From: Microcaldota archaeon | Lineage (GTDB): Archaea > Micrarchaeota > Micrarchaeia > Micrarchaeales > CABMGC01 | Reading direction: 5' to 3' | Length of the DNA stretch: 64,000 nt | NCBI GenBank assembly: GCA_021835105.1 | Contig: JAKBQS010000001.1 | Span: 1 to 64,000, forward strand | Notes under the pieces: generated by a model | Told to the model about the DNA's origin: nothing | The model's input: the letters and a program-made list of their open reading frames with translations, nothing else | The model's database searches: none | Shown: one piece after another, positions 7,336-15,694 of the stretch | Layout: each line of letters begins with the position of its first letter | How positions within the stretch are numbered: the first letter of the stretch is position 1 | Program-made: the position numbers and the translations under genes

Positions 7336-7575
7336 ATGGGAATAAAAGTGGAAACGATAGACTATGTGTCTTTTGCAAAGTTTTATGCCATAATTTCTGG
7401 CATAATAGGGCTCATATATGGGTTGATAGGGTTTGCAGGAGGTCCTGTGGCTGGAGTAATTACTGTAGTCATTGGGATTGTGGTGGGCCTTATAGGAGGA
7501 TTTATAGGCGGGCTTGTTTTTGCTCTGCTATACAATATCCTCTTCAAGAGAGTAGCTACTTTTGAAGTAAATTAA
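7336..7575 (+). CDS. Small glycine-rich membrane protein, unknown function
   Basis: 79 residues with two hydrophobic, Gly-rich helices (about residues 14-38 and 40-66) and short polar ends. I do not recognise a family with confidence. The Gly-x-x-x-Gly patterns (GGPVAG, GLIGGFIGG) suggest tight helix packing or oligomer formation in the membrane. The ATG at 7336 follows a TATA-like TTTATATTA about 25 bases upstream, and a T-rich tract follows the stop, so it appears to be a monocistronic unit. Confidence 0.6.
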   Translation: MGIKVETIDYVSFAKFYAIISGIIGLIYGLIGFAGGPVAGVITVVIGIVVGLIGGFIGGLVFALLYNILFKRVATFEVN

Positions 7576-7611
7576 TTTTATTTTTCTTTTTCTCTTTTTT
7601 TCTCTTTTTTG
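7576..7611 (+). terminator. T-rich tract, archaeal-type terminator
   Basis: Right after the stop codon of the small membrane protein there are repeated runs of 4 to 7 T residues separated by single C or A bases. Archaeal RNA polymerase terminates on such oligo-T tracts without a hairpin. No stem is seen here. Confidence 0.6.
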
Positions 7612-7648
7612 TTTGCTATTTTTTAAGTTTTATGTTTAGAGTTATAGT

Positions 7649-7813
7649 ATGTCCGAATTCATGTGCAGCCAGTGTGGAAGTGATGAAGGTACAATATATG
7701 CATGCGGCAGCTGCGGAGGGTATTTCTGCGCTGCGTGTGTTGTGCGCGGAAACAATTCCATAATATACTGCCCACAGTGTTCCCCCCAATGCTATGTAGC
7801 ACATCAGGGATAG
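7649..7813 (+). CDS. Cysteine-rich zinc-finger mini-protein
   Basis: 54 residues beginning MSEFMCSQCG. Nine cysteines lie in C-x-x-C pairs (Cys6/9, 19/22, 27/30, 41/44, plus Cys48), and a final His is seen, so at least two zinc sites of treble-clef or B-box type are plausible. The stop at 7811-7813 is 3 bases before the ATG of the MFS exporter, so the two are probably cotranscribed. I cannot name a family. The regular Cys spacing and tight linkage argue against chance. Confidence 0.55.
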   Translation: MSEFMCSQCGSDEGTIYACGSCGGYFCAACVVRGNNSIIYCPQCSPQCYVAHQG

Positions 7814-7816
7814 TGC

Positions 7817-9259
7817 ATGGATCTTATGGCAGAGAAAGGCAGGCCTTTGTTGACGGAAAGGCACAAGAACATGATATTGTTCGTGCTTGTGCTTGGGGTC
7901 ATGATGTCTGCCATAGACAGCACGATAGTGCTCCTTGCACTGCCTGTGATGGTGCAGCAGCTCCACTCGAGTATAGCCACAATGATATGGGTTATACTGA
8001 TATACATCCTTGTTGTCTCTGTAGCTTCGACCCAGCTCGGCAAGATAGGTGATATCTATGGAAGAAGCAAAATGTTCAATCTTGGATTCGCAGTATTTAC
8101 CGTGGCTTCTTTTTTCTGCGGGCTAGCGCCAACTGACATACTCCTTATACTTGGAAGGGCCGTGCAGGCTATAGGAGGCGCACTGATGCAATCGAATAGC
8201 GGCGCAATCATTGCAGACACTTTTGATAGGAAGAGGATTGGAAGGGCTTATGGATTTACATCGCTTGGGTGGGGCTTTGGGTCCGTCTTGGGCATAGTCT
8301 TGGGAGGTATAATAACCACATTTATCGGATATAGGTATATATTTTATATCAATGTGCCGATAGGCATTGTTGCAGTAATTTTTGGGATCAGGTATCTTAG
8401 GGACGGGGTTTTATCAGAACGCAAGATTGACCTATTCGGCATGGGTATGTTGGCTGCTTCGTTGCTTTTAGTATCTTATGGTGCAATAACAATATCAACA
8501 GTAGGATTGAGTTACATCAATTTTGCTATGCTAATTTTTGGGATAGCGCTGCTCTACTTATTTGTAAAGGTTGACAAGAAAGCCGCAAGCCCTACGATTA
8601 ACTTCAAGGCTTTTGGGAACAGAATACTTAGGAATTCGATGCTTGCCTCGTTTTTCCAGAGCCTCGGCTATATAGGGGTTGTGTTTGCGCTCATAATGTA
8701 CCTTCAGGGAGTGCGTGGGATAAGCCCTTTCAATGCGGCGTTGCTCCTGGTACCTGGTTATATAATCAGCAGTTCTCTTGGACCTTTCATGGGGCGCTTC
8801 TCGGATAAGTATGGGGCGAAAAAAATAGCTACGGCTGGTATATGCCTCATGGCAGCAGGCGTGGTTGTTTACTTGACAATGACCGCGACATCTTACATAT
8901 ACATAGTTATATTGGGTTCCGTTCTTGCTGGGACGGGATCGTCGATGTTTTATCCTGCAAACAACAGTGCAGTAATGTCGAATGCAGAAACGCATTCGTA
9001 TGGGAGCATATCTGGGCTTCTTAGGCTCATGGGCAATCTTGGCACTCTTGGCAGCTTTGTTATGGTGATAACTGTTGCTTCCCTTGCGGTGCCGCGTGCG
9101 GTTGCATTTGAAGTTTTTATAGGCACTTCGAAAATAGTGGGAGGGATATCGAAGGATTTTATGGTGGGATTCCATGCTGTAATGATAACATCAATAGTTA
9201 TACTTGCAATAGCTGGAATATTATCTTGGACAAGAGGAAAGGAGAACAGGGGCGGATGA
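7817..9259 (+). CDS. MFS drug/proton antiporter, DHA2 (EmrB/QacA) type
   Basis: 480 residues with about 14 hydrophobic segments. The first helix has AIDSTIVLLALP, with the membrane Asp typical of the 14-segment DHA2 group. The cytoplasmic loop 2-3 motif A reads GKIGDIYGRSK. Helix 5 carries the GxLGPxxGG-like motif as GSVLGIVLGG. Likely role: proton-driven export of hydrophobic compounds or metabolites. The substrate cannot be inferred. It follows the zinc-finger mini-protein by 3 bases and ends just before tRNA-Lys, which lies on the opposite strand. Confidence 0.85.
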   Translation: MDLMAEKGRPLLTERHKNMILFVLVLGVMMSAIDSTIVLLALPVMVQQLHSSIATMIWVILIYILVVSVASTQLGKIGDIYGRSKMFNLGFAVFTVASFFCGLAPTDILLILGRAVQAIGGALMQSNSGAIIADTFDRKRIGRAYGFTSLGWGFGSVLGIVLGGIITTFIGYRYIFYINVPIGIVAVIFGIRYLRDGVLSERKIDLFGMGMLAASLLLVSYGAITISTVGLSYINFAMLIFGIALLYLFVKVDKKAASPTINFKAFGNRILRNSMLASFFQSLGYIGVVFALIMYLQGVRGISPFNAALLLVPGYIISSSLGPFMGRFSDKYGAKKIATAGICLMAAGVVVYLTMTATSYIYIVILGSVLAGTGSSMFYPANNSAVMSNAETHSYGSISGLLRLMGNLGTLGSFVMVITVASLAVPRAVAFEVFIGTSKIVGGISKDFMVGFHAVMITSIVILAIAGILSWTRGKENRGG

Positions 9260-9334
9260 TGAGCCCGAGGGGATTTGAACCCCTGACTTGGTGGTTAAAA
9301 GCCACCCACTCTAGCCAAACTGAGTTACGGGCCC
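9260..9334 (-). tRNA. tRNA-Lys (anticodon UUU)
   Basis: Cloverleaf read on the minus strand: acceptor GGGCCCG with CGGGCTC (one G-U pair), anticodon stem GGTGG/CCACC around the loop CTTTTAA, T-arm AGGGG-TTCAAAT-CCCCT. Discriminator A, no encoded CCA and no intron. It reads AAA and probably AAG codons. Confidence 0.95.
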
Positions 9335-9448
9335 TGAATTGATTTTGATTATCTCTATCTATAAATATTTATAATGTACTTGGCGTTTTATCTAAGTGCC
9401 AGCTGCGGAAGGCTTTTAATGGAATTGTTTTTACCATAGTTATGTTGC

Positions 9449-9898
9449 GTGATGAGAGAATTTATTAGAATGCCTTCCAGGCAGGATGTAGTTAATGAAG
9501 CGCGATCCATATTACTCAAGGATACGAAACTCAAGAGGATTTACTTTGCGCACGCGCAGCCCGATTATGGGACGGAAGAAGAATCATACCAGCTGAGCCT
9601 TATTGCAAGGAAGTTTGGCACGGTAGATATAGTAAATCCTGCTGATGTGAAAGAGCATGGCATAAGGGACATGCAATTTTATTTGGATATTGTAAAGGAA
9701 TGCGATCTTCTTGTATTCACCAGATTTCATGGCTTTGTACTAGGCGGAGTTGGGCTTGAGGTTGAATTTGCAATAGAAGCCGGCAAAGAAGTGTATGAGA
9801 TTTCAGGAGGTGATATTACAAGGGTAACTAGTGCACCTAAATACCTTGGGCATGAAGAGACAGTTGCGCTTTTCGTTAAGCTTGGGCTGCGTAAGTAG
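9449..9898 (+). CDS. Nucleoside 2-deoxyribosyltransferase-like protein, function unknown
   Basis: 149 residues. The segment KRIYFAHAQPDYGTE at the first strand and the later GGVGLEVEFAIEAGKEVYEI resemble the core of the nucleoside 2-deoxyribosyltransferase or Rossmann-like toxin superfamily: a Gly-rich loop, an acidic residue in the helix, then a strand. I see no specific substrate signature. Starts at 9449 or at the internal ATG at 9470 are possible. A second protein of similar character lies at 17343-17843. Cytosolic, single gene. Confidence 0.45.
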   Translation: MMREFIRMPSRQDVVNEARSILLKDTKLKRIYFAHAQPDYGTEEESYQLSLIARKFGTVDIVNPADVKEHGIRDMQFYLDIVKECDLLVFTRFHGFVLGGVGLEVEFAIEAGKEVYEISGGDITRVTSAPKYLGHEETVALFVKLGLRK

Positions 9899-10023
9899 AA
9901 TTTAATATGTTGGGCTGTGGGCGTATTGCCGCTTTGGCCTTAGCGGAGTTAATAAGAGTCATTATAGGAAGGGTTAAAATAAAGCCATGACAATTTACTT
10001 TTGACGACCTTGGATTGGTATAT

Positions 10024-11568
10024 ATGACTGGCAGGAAGGAAGATGTAAAGGATAAACACTGGTCAGAATTGATTGCTGAGGAGGTAATAAGTAGGAAAAA
10101 GGCACCTTTCGTGATAAGCGGTGGTATGACTACCAGCGGTCCTGCGCATTTTGGAACTGTGTGCGAATTCCTATACCCTTATGTAATAAAGGAGGCGATG
10201 AAAGCTGGCGGGGTCGACGCAGAGTATGTATTTGTTGGGGATATTTTAGATGCTTTTGACAGTGTGCCATTCGAGTTAAAGGACTATGAAGAAAGGCTTA
10301 AGGGCGAACTTGGGAAGCCGCTTGTGCATGTAATTGACCCTCTTGGATGCCACAGGTCTTATGGTGAACATTATCTGGGGCAGGCGGAGGAGATAATGAA
10401 GGCCCTGAAGATAGAGGTAAGGCTCCTTAAGGCAAATGAGATGTACGAGAAGGGAGAGTTTGATAGGTTTGCGAGAATCTACCTTGGCAGGGAAGACGAG
10501 GTTAAGGAGGTTGTTGCTTCTAGCTCAAGGAAGCCAATAGAGTCTATGAAGGACTGGAGCCCTATTATGCCAATATGCGAGAAGTGCGGCAAGATAGCGA
10601 CAACCAGGGTATTATCGCATAGTGGGGATGCGTATGAGTATGCATGCGATAGGAAAACCGCATATACGCAAGGATGCGGATATGTAGGGAGGAACAGTAT
10701 ATCTGATCATAGGTATAAACTTCAGTGGCGTCTGCACTGGCCTTCATGGCAGACGATTTTCGGTACAAGCATAGAGGGAGGCGGGGTCGACCATATGACA
10801 AAAGGGGGAAGTTGGGATACCGCATATGCCATACACACTAAGATTCTTCAGAACGATCCTCCAGTGCCGTTTAAGTTTGGCTTTGTCCTGATACACGGGC
10901 ACAAATACTCAAAATCCAAAGGCATAGGCATGAGTGTCGCAGAGGTTCTTAGGCTTATTCCTCCCGAGATGCTAAAATATGTGCTGGTGGAGCCAAATAT
11001 CCAGCAGAACAAGGACATAGAGGCTGATGGGGATTCCCTGCTTCTGCTATATGGAGAGTTTGAGAGGCTCTCTTCACTGAAAGCCCCAGAGAACAGGGCT
11101 GACGAGAAGAAACTGAAGGCTTATTCCCTTTCAACTTCCAAACGGCTGTGGGAAGCTAGATTTGTGGATGTTCTCCTGAACTTTCAGATATATAGGGACT
11201 GGGAAAAGGTTGGTAAAATTCTGAATGACCCGGAAGGGGTCAGGTATCTCTCGGTTTATATAAATGAATGGATAAAGCGTGGGCATATGCCTGAGAAATA
11301 TAATTTTTCTGTGTCTAAATCAAAGGTAAGCGAGAATAAGGAGGCTCTTGCTACGCTCACAGGGAAGCTGGCGGAAAATATGGGTGAGGTTGATGTGCAT
11401 AATATGATATATTCAGTAGCACGTGAGAGCGGAGTTGAGCCTAAGGACTTCTTTGCCACTCTGTACAGGGCGCTGATAGGCAAGGATAGCGGACCTAGGC
11501 TTGGAAAGCTCATATGTGCAATTGGAATAAGTAGGACCAAAGAGATGATCGATTATGCTATCTCTTAG
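10024..11568 (+). CDS. lysS: Class I lysyl-tRNA synthetase
   Basis: 514 residues from the ATG at 10024; an upstream in-frame TTG would add only three codons. The class I signature HIGH appears as AHFG (residues 41-44) after ISGGMTTSGP, and the second signature appears as KYSKSKG after HGH. A zinc-binding knuckle CEKCG is followed by a second Cys pair. Reaction: ATP-dependent attachment of lysine to tRNA-Lys, whose UUU isoacceptor lies just upstream at 9260-9334. Class I LysRS replaces the usual class II enzyme in most archaea. The gene is single, with its own promoter. Confidence 0.95.
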   Translation: MTGRKEDVKDKHWSELIAEEVISRKKAPFVISGGMTTSGPAHFGTVCEFLYPYVIKEAMKAGGVDAEYVFVGDILDAFDSVPFELKDYEERLKGELGKPLVHVIDPLGCHRSYGEHYLGQAEEIMKALKIEVRLLKANEMYEKGEFDRFARIYLGREDEVKEVVASSSRKPIESMKDWSPIMPICEKCGKIATTRVLSHSGDAYEYACDRKTAYTQGCGYVGRNSISDHRYKLQWRLHWPSWQTIFGTSIEGGGVDHMTKGGSWDTAYAIHTKILQNDPPVPFKFGFVLIHGHKYSKSKGIGMSVAEVLRLIPPEMLKYVLVEPNIQQNKDIEADGDSLLLLYGEFERLSSLKAPENRADEKKLKAYSLSTSKRLWEARFVDVLLNFQIYRDWEKVGKILNDPEGVRYLSVYINEWIKRGHMPEKYNFSVSKSKVSENKEALATLTGKLAENMGEVDVHNMIYSVARESGVEPKDFFATLYRALIGKDSGPRLGKLICAIGISRTKEMIDYAIS

Positions 11569-11570
11569 CT

Positions 11571-11819
11571 TCATAGCTTTCTGATTTTTGTGCATGCCTT
11601 TTCCAGTTCTGAACTTGCTTTCTTAAGGTGCGCATTTATATCCTCGAGCTCGTCTATTATACCTTCTGATATGTCTGTTTTTGTACGTGCGGCTATTTTT
11701 TTGCTTACCCCGTAGAATCTGCCTTGCAGCACGGCCAGGGAAGTATTTGCCTTAGATAACCCTTCCGCCACTTTTGAGAGATCCTTGTTGCTCAGACGTT
11801 TTCTTTTCGGCTTTGTCAT
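11571..11819 (-). CDS. Small charged coiled-coil protein, unknown
   Basis: 82 residues, mostly helical with heptad-like hydrophobics (DLSKVAEGLSKANTSLAVL and IDELEDINAHLKKASSELEKA). The N-terminus is basic (TKPKRKRLSNKD). It converges on the LysRS gene with 2 bases between stops. No recognised domain. The clean start, good codon pattern and fit in the gap make it probably real. Role unknown. Confidence 0.5.
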   Translation of the reverse strand: MTKPKRKRLSNKDLSKVAEGLSKANTSLAVLQGRFYGVSKKIAARTKTDISEGIIDELEDINAHLKKASSELEKACTKIRKL

Positions 11820-11988
11820 GTTGGTTTATCCATCTTTGTATTTTTATGCCTTATGGATTTTGTGGTTTCTGCAGAGATGCGGCGAGCAGGTTTGGGTTTG
11901 GGGAATATGAGGAACGACAGCAAAAGTTATATAAACCTCTGCTACATATAAGATTTGCTCAAATAATTAGCTATACTTATGTGATTTA

Positions 11989-12546
11989 TTGGCGCAGGAA
12001 GAGAATACTGGAGAACATGCTGGGAAGGAACAGCATAAGGAGGAGGCAGGGATAATAAGGCTTTTGGGGAAGGACATAAAGGGAAATTATGATATTGAAC
12101 ATTCACTTATGCAGATTAAGGGAATAGGGCATAATCTTGCAAGGGCGCTCTCTATTGCTATAGAGGAAAAGGAAGGTATAAAGGCAAGCGAGAGGATAGG
12201 CACTCTTGAGGAAAGCAAACTCTCTGTTATAGAAAAGGTTGTCAAAAGTCCTAAAGAATACGGAGTGCCTGCGTTTCTGCTCAATAGGAGAGCAGATATT
12301 GGTACAGGAGAGGACATGCAGCTTGTAGGCACCGATCTTATAGTGAGGTCAAAACAGGATATTGATGCTGACGTGAAGATACAAAACTGGCGCGGATTCA
12401 GGCATAAGTATGGACAGAAGGTCCGCGGGCAGAAGACGAGCAATACAGGAAGGACTGGCTCTGCAGTAGGAGTTACAAAGAAAGCCGCGAAGGAGGCGGC
12501 AAAACCGCAGAAAGCTGGGGCGCCTGGAGGAACAGCAGCTAAGTGA
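11989..12546 (+). CDS. rps13: Small-subunit ribosomal protein uS13
   Basis: 185 residues, TTG start at 11989. The core begins IRLLGKDIKGNYDIEHSL, continues through the helix-two-turn-helix KGIGHNLARALS, and ends with RGFRHKYGQKVRGQKTSNTGR, the rRNA-binding tail typical of uS13. It sits in the head of the 30S subunit and contacts the P-site tRNA and the 50S bridge. The extra N-terminal 20 residues and the Ala/Lys/Pro-rich C-terminal 30 residues are extensions. First gene of the uS13-uS4-uS11 cluster. Confidence 0.95.
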   Translation: MAQEENTGEHAGKEQHKEEAGIIRLLGKDIKGNYDIEHSLMQIKGIGHNLARALSIAIEEKEGIKASERIGTLEESKLSVIEKVVKSPKEYGVPAFLLNRRADIGTGEDMQLVGTDLIVRSKQDIDADVKIQNWRGFRHKYGQKVRGQKTSNTGRTGSAVGVTKKAAKEAAKPQKAGAPGGTAAK

Positions 12547-12557
12547 GTGGTGTTTGA

Positions 12558-13100
12558 ATGGGAGCTCCTAAAAGAACAAGGAAGAAGTACCAGAAATCAA
12601 AGTTAATGTGGAATAAGAATAGGATTGAGGAAGAGCACGAGCTTAAGGAGCGATACGGGCTCAAGAACCTCAGGGAGCTTTGGAGGATAAATACTGAAGT
12701 AAGCAGGATAAGGATGAATATAAGGGAGGTTCTTGCTGGAAGGGCAAGCAGGGAGACAGGCGAGAGCATAGTCAAGAGGCTCGTAAAGTACGGGGTTGTC
12801 CCTTCCGATGCGGAGATCGATGATTTATTGCTTATAAAACCTAATGCATTTTTGGACAGGAGGCTGCAGTCTGTTGTCTTCAGGGCTGGGCTTGCTAGAA
12901 GCGTCAAACAAGCAAGGCAGATAATAGTTCACGGTTTTATAGCTGTAGACGGGCAGAAGGTGAGTTCCCCAGGATATCTGGTTCCTGTAGAAGCAGAGAA
13001 GAAGATAGGATATTATAGGCCTATAGACTTGGAACCGAAGGCTAAGGAAGGAACGCAGGCTGGGGCACCAAGACCGACGGAGAGCAAGGAGAACAACTGA
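12558..13100 (+). CDS. rps4: Small-subunit ribosomal protein uS4
   Basis: 180 residues. The archaeal uS4 pattern starts MGAPKRTRKKYQ, and an S4 RNA-binding domain (DRRLQSVVFRAGLARSVKQAR, then VHGFIAVDGQKVSSPGYLV) occupies about residues 95-155. It nucleates 30S assembly by binding 16S rRNA. It begins 11 bases after uS13 and ends 11 bases before uS11. The tail after residue 155 is charged and Pro-rich. Confidence 0.95.
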   Translation: MGAPKRTRKKYQKSKLMWNKNRIEEEHELKERYGLKNLRELWRINTEVSRIRMNIREVLAGRASRETGESIVKRLVKYGVVPSDAEIDDLLLIKPNAFLDRRLQSVVFRAGLARSVKQARQIIVHGFIAVDGQKVSSPGYLVPVEAEKKIGYYRPIDLEPKAKEGTQAGAPRPTESKENN

Positions 13101-13111
13101 TGTGATGATTC

Positions 13112-13627
13112 ATGGCTGACCAGAAAAAGAAGAAGAAGGCTGCGGAGAAGCAGCAGAACGTGCAGCAGAAGGAGGCAAGCAAGAAAAGAGATATATCTTA
13201 CGAAGCAGCTGTTACTGAAGCTCAGGAGAAATATAAGCAGAAAGGCATAAGGTGGGGAGTAGCACACATATACTCTTCAAAAAACAACACAATAATCACG
13301 CTTACTGATCTTTCTGGATCAGAGACTCTTGCTACGGGCAGTGGTGGCATGGTTGTCGATGCGGATCATGAAGAAGGATCCCCGCACGCGGCGATGCAGG
13401 CGGCTTATAAGGTCGCGGCTGTTGCGATAGAGAAGAATATTACAAATATCAACATAAAGATAAGGGCGCCTGGAGGGCATGGGTCGAAGGTACCTGGCTC
13501 GGGAGCGCAGTCAGTAGTAAGGGCGCTCTCAAGGAGCGGTCTCAAGATAGGCAGCATAGAGGATGTCACCCCTATACCCACAGACACCACAAAGAGGCCT
13601 GGAGGGAGAAGGGGGCGCAGAGTATAG
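13112..13627 (+). CDS. rps11: Small-subunit ribosomal protein uS11
   Basis: 171 residues. A Lys/Gln-rich N-terminal extension (about 45 residues) precedes the uS11 core, [20 protein letters not shown]. The conserved end is [15 protein letters not shown], then [21 protein letters not shown]. It sits on the 30S platform near the mRNA exit. In most archaea the RNA polymerase D subunit follows uS11; here the next gene is RFC small subunit, so the polymerase gene is elsewhere. Confidence 0.96.
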   Translation: MADQKKKKKAAEKQQNVQQKEASKKRDISYEAAVTEAQEKYKQKGIRWGVAHIYSSKNNTIITLTDLSGSETLATGSGGMVVDADHEEGSPHAAMQAAYKVAAVAIEKNITNINIKIRAPGGHGSKVPGSGAQSVVRALSRSGLKIGSIEDVTPIPTDTTKRPGGRRGRRV

Positions 13628-13682
13628 GGCTTTGTTTCCTATCCATTTTTTATTGCTTTAGAGTGTATTCTTAGTGTATCCT

Positions 13683-14639
13683 ATGGCGACTCTTGATATA
13701 CACTGGGCTGAAAAGTACCGCCCTTCGCGGCTTGATGAGGTCATAGGCCAGAAGGTCATCATAAGCCGCCTTAAGGCGTTCGTGAAGTCAGGCGGTTTCC
13801 CAAGCATGATATTTGCCGGGCCGGCAGGCGTGGGAAAGACCACCTCTGCGATAGCGATGGCTAATGAACTGTACGGGGATATGTTCTCTGAGGCTTTCCT
13901 GGAGCTCAACGCGAGCGATTCGAGAGGCATAGATGTGATAAGAGGGAGGGTAAAGGAGTTCGCCAGGACGCTGCCATTATCCAAGGGAAACATAAAGATA
14001 ATATTTCTTGATGAAGCAGATGCGCTTACGTCTGAGGCCCAGCACGCCCTGCGGAGGACGATGGAGAAGTATTCCGCTTCTACAAGATTCATACTGAGTG
14101 CGAACTATGCAAGCAAAATAATAGAACCTATACAGAGCAGGTGCGTGGTTCTCAGGTTCAAGCCGCTCAACGAAGAGGAAATAAACAACTATGTTGACAG
14201 AGTTGCCGCAGGAGAGGGTCTTAAGATAGATGCTAAAGCCAGGGAGGCTCTTGTTTATGTAAGCGATGGCGACTTGAGGCGCCTCTCAAACGTGATGCAG
14301 AGTGCGGCAGTGATAAGCAAGGAGATAACAGAAAAGGAGGTATATGAGATATCTGCTAGAGCAAGACCAAAGGAAGTTGTTGCCATGCTGAACTGTGCAG
14401 CTAAAGGGGATTTCAATGGAGCGAGGAAGGAACTTCTGGTGCTGCTGCTGAGTTATGGAATGAGTGGGGAAGATGTCCTGATACAGGCGCATAGAGAAGC
14501 ACTGAGAATGGACCTTCCTGATTCCAAAAAGCTGGATGTAATAAAGGAGATAGGAGAGTGCAATTTCAGGATAGTACAGGGAGCGAACGAGAGGATACAG
14601 CTCGAGGCCATGCTGGCAAACATGGCAAGCAAGGTTTAG
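13683..14639 (+). CDS. rfcS: Replication factor C small subunit (clamp loader)
   Basis: 318 residues from the ATG at 13683; an upstream in-frame GTG at 13674 would add three codons. AAA+ fold: HWAEKYRPSRLDEVIGQ box II, Walker A GPAGVGKT (46-53), Walker B FLDEADALT, sensor/arginine-finger motif SRC in IEPIQSRC, then the helical clamp-loader collar. It loads PCNA (encoded at 53882-54625) on primed DNA. No inteins. It follows the ribosomal cluster by about 55 bases on the same strand. Confidence 0.95.
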   Translation: MATLDIHWAEKYRPSRLDEVIGQKVIISRLKAFVKSGGFPSMIFAGPAGVGKTTSAIAMANELYGDMFSEAFLELNASDSRGIDVIRGRVKEFARTLPLSKGNIKIIFLDEADALTSEAQHALRRTMEKYSASTRFILSANYASKIIEPIQSRCVVLRFKPLNEEEINNYVDRVAAGEGLKIDAKAREALVYVSDGDLRRLSNVMQSAAVISKEITEKEVYEISARARPKEVVAMLNCAAKGDFNGARKELLVLLLSYGMSGEDVLIQAHREALRMDLPDSKKLDVIKEIGECNFRIVQGANERIQLEAMLANMASKV

Positions 14640-14711
14640 CTGCTGCTTATTTTATTGTATACGGAGTGTATGCATAAATTATAATAAAGGCAAGGGCTAA
14701 TTATGATATGA

Positions 14712-14786
14712 AGCGAGGTAGGGTAGCCTGGAGTGCCCGCCGGGCTCATAACCCGGAGATCGGTGGTTCAAATCCACCCCTCGCTA
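14712..14786 (+). tRNA. Initiator tRNA-Met (anticodon CAU)
   Basis: Acceptor AGCGAGG/CCTCGCT gives the A1-U72 pair of archaeal initiators. The anticodon stem CCGGG/CCCGG supplies the three consecutive G-C pairs next to the loop CTCATAA. T-arm GGTGG-TTCAAAT-CCACC, discriminator A, no intron, no encoded CCA. A TATA-like TTATAATAAA lies about 30 bases upstream. Confidence 0.95.
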
Positions 14787-14909
14787 GATAGGGAGCATAT
14801 TTCCACTATTCGTGCAGCTATATGTATATATGTAAGTAAGTAACATTACAAAAAAATAATAAAATCAACAAAATAAATAAAATAATAGTGGAAAACAACA
14901 GGTGTTAAA

Positions 14910-15389
14910 GTGGAAAGAAACGCGCAGCCGGATGAAATATTCAATATAATAAAAACAGAAGCGAGGCATGGTGAGATGACAGAGCTCGCTCCTGATTTTT
15001 ATATAAAACTCAGGAAAAAGATCGAAGACTTGCGAAACACCGAAGACGAGACAAACAAAAGCACCGCTGAAAATCTCGAAAAAGCCGAAAAGACCTTAAA
15101 AACCAAGCGCATGCAAAAGATATTAATATATCTTGCGTACAATAAACAACTGCCTGCTCAAGTTCCGGAAGAGGAGCGGAGCACATATGATAGCATAAAA
15201 CAGATAATTAACGAAACATCATCTTTATCAAAGACAACTAAGGTAAAAATAACAACAAAAACCCCAGAGATAATAAACCAGGAGGGGAAAAAAATAGGAC
15301 CTTTCGAGCAGAACCAGGTGGTGGAGCTCGAGAAAGACTCTGATATAAATTTTATAATCAGCAATAAAATAGGAGTAATAATAAACTGA
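14910..15389 (+). CDS. gins51: GINS complex subunit, Gins51-like
   Basis: 159 residues with GTG start at 14910, 5 bases after GGTG. The N-terminal helical A domain (LAPDFYIKLRKKIEDL to the helix KTKRMQKILIYLAYN) precedes the short beta-rich B domain (KKIGPFEQNQVVELEKDSDINFIISN), the A-then-B order of Gins51/Sld5. Role: with MCM and GAN/Cdc45 it forms the replicative helicase. Supporting context: the next genes are eL42 and aIF2-alpha, a replication-translation linkage long known in archaea. The upstream region is very A/T-rich, and this is the first gene of the cluster. Confidence 0.75.
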   Translation: MERNAQPDEIFNIIKTEARHGEMTELAPDFYIKLRKKIEDLRNTEDETNKSTAENLEKAEKTLKTKRMQKILIYLAYNKQLPAQVPEEERSTYDSIKQIINETSSLSKTTKVKITTKTPEIINQEGKKIGPFEQNQVVELEKDSDINFIISNKIGVIIN

Positions 15390-15400
15390 GGATTGAAATA

Positions 15401-15682
15401 ATGAAAATAAAAAAGGAGATAATGTCGTACTGCAGGTTCTGCAAAAAACACACAAAACACACAGTAAGAATGTACTCAAAGAAAGCACAATCTCAGCTTA
15501 GCGTCGGAACAAGAAGGCACGACAGGGCAATCCGAGGTTATGTCGGCAGCGTAGAACCAAAGATTCATCCTAAGAAACTTGGAAAAAGGCAAAAAGTCAT
15601 GGTCGAGTGTTCAGCCTGCAAAAAATCTTCGGAAAGGGTATTCGGCAAGAGGACTAAAAAGAAGATAGAAATAAGCAGATGA
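15401..15682 (+). CDS. rpl44e: Large-subunit ribosomal protein eL42 (L44e)
   Basis: 93 residues. A C-x-x-C zinc finger (YCRFCKKHTKHTV) and a second pair (VECSACKKSSERV) flank the basic middle AQSQLSVGTRRHDRAIRGYVGS. The protein binds near the E site of the 50S subunit. In most archaea rps27e follows directly, but here the next gene is aIF2-alpha, 12 bases on, with no S27e frame between. The first methionine at 15401 or the one at 15422 may be used. Confidence 0.94.
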   Translation: MKIKKEIMSYCRFCKKHTKHTVRMYSKKAQSQLSVGTRRHDRAIRGYVGSVEPKIHPKKLGKRQKVMVECSACKKSSERVFGKRTKKKIEISR

Positions 15683-15694
15683 GCGCTGAGATCG

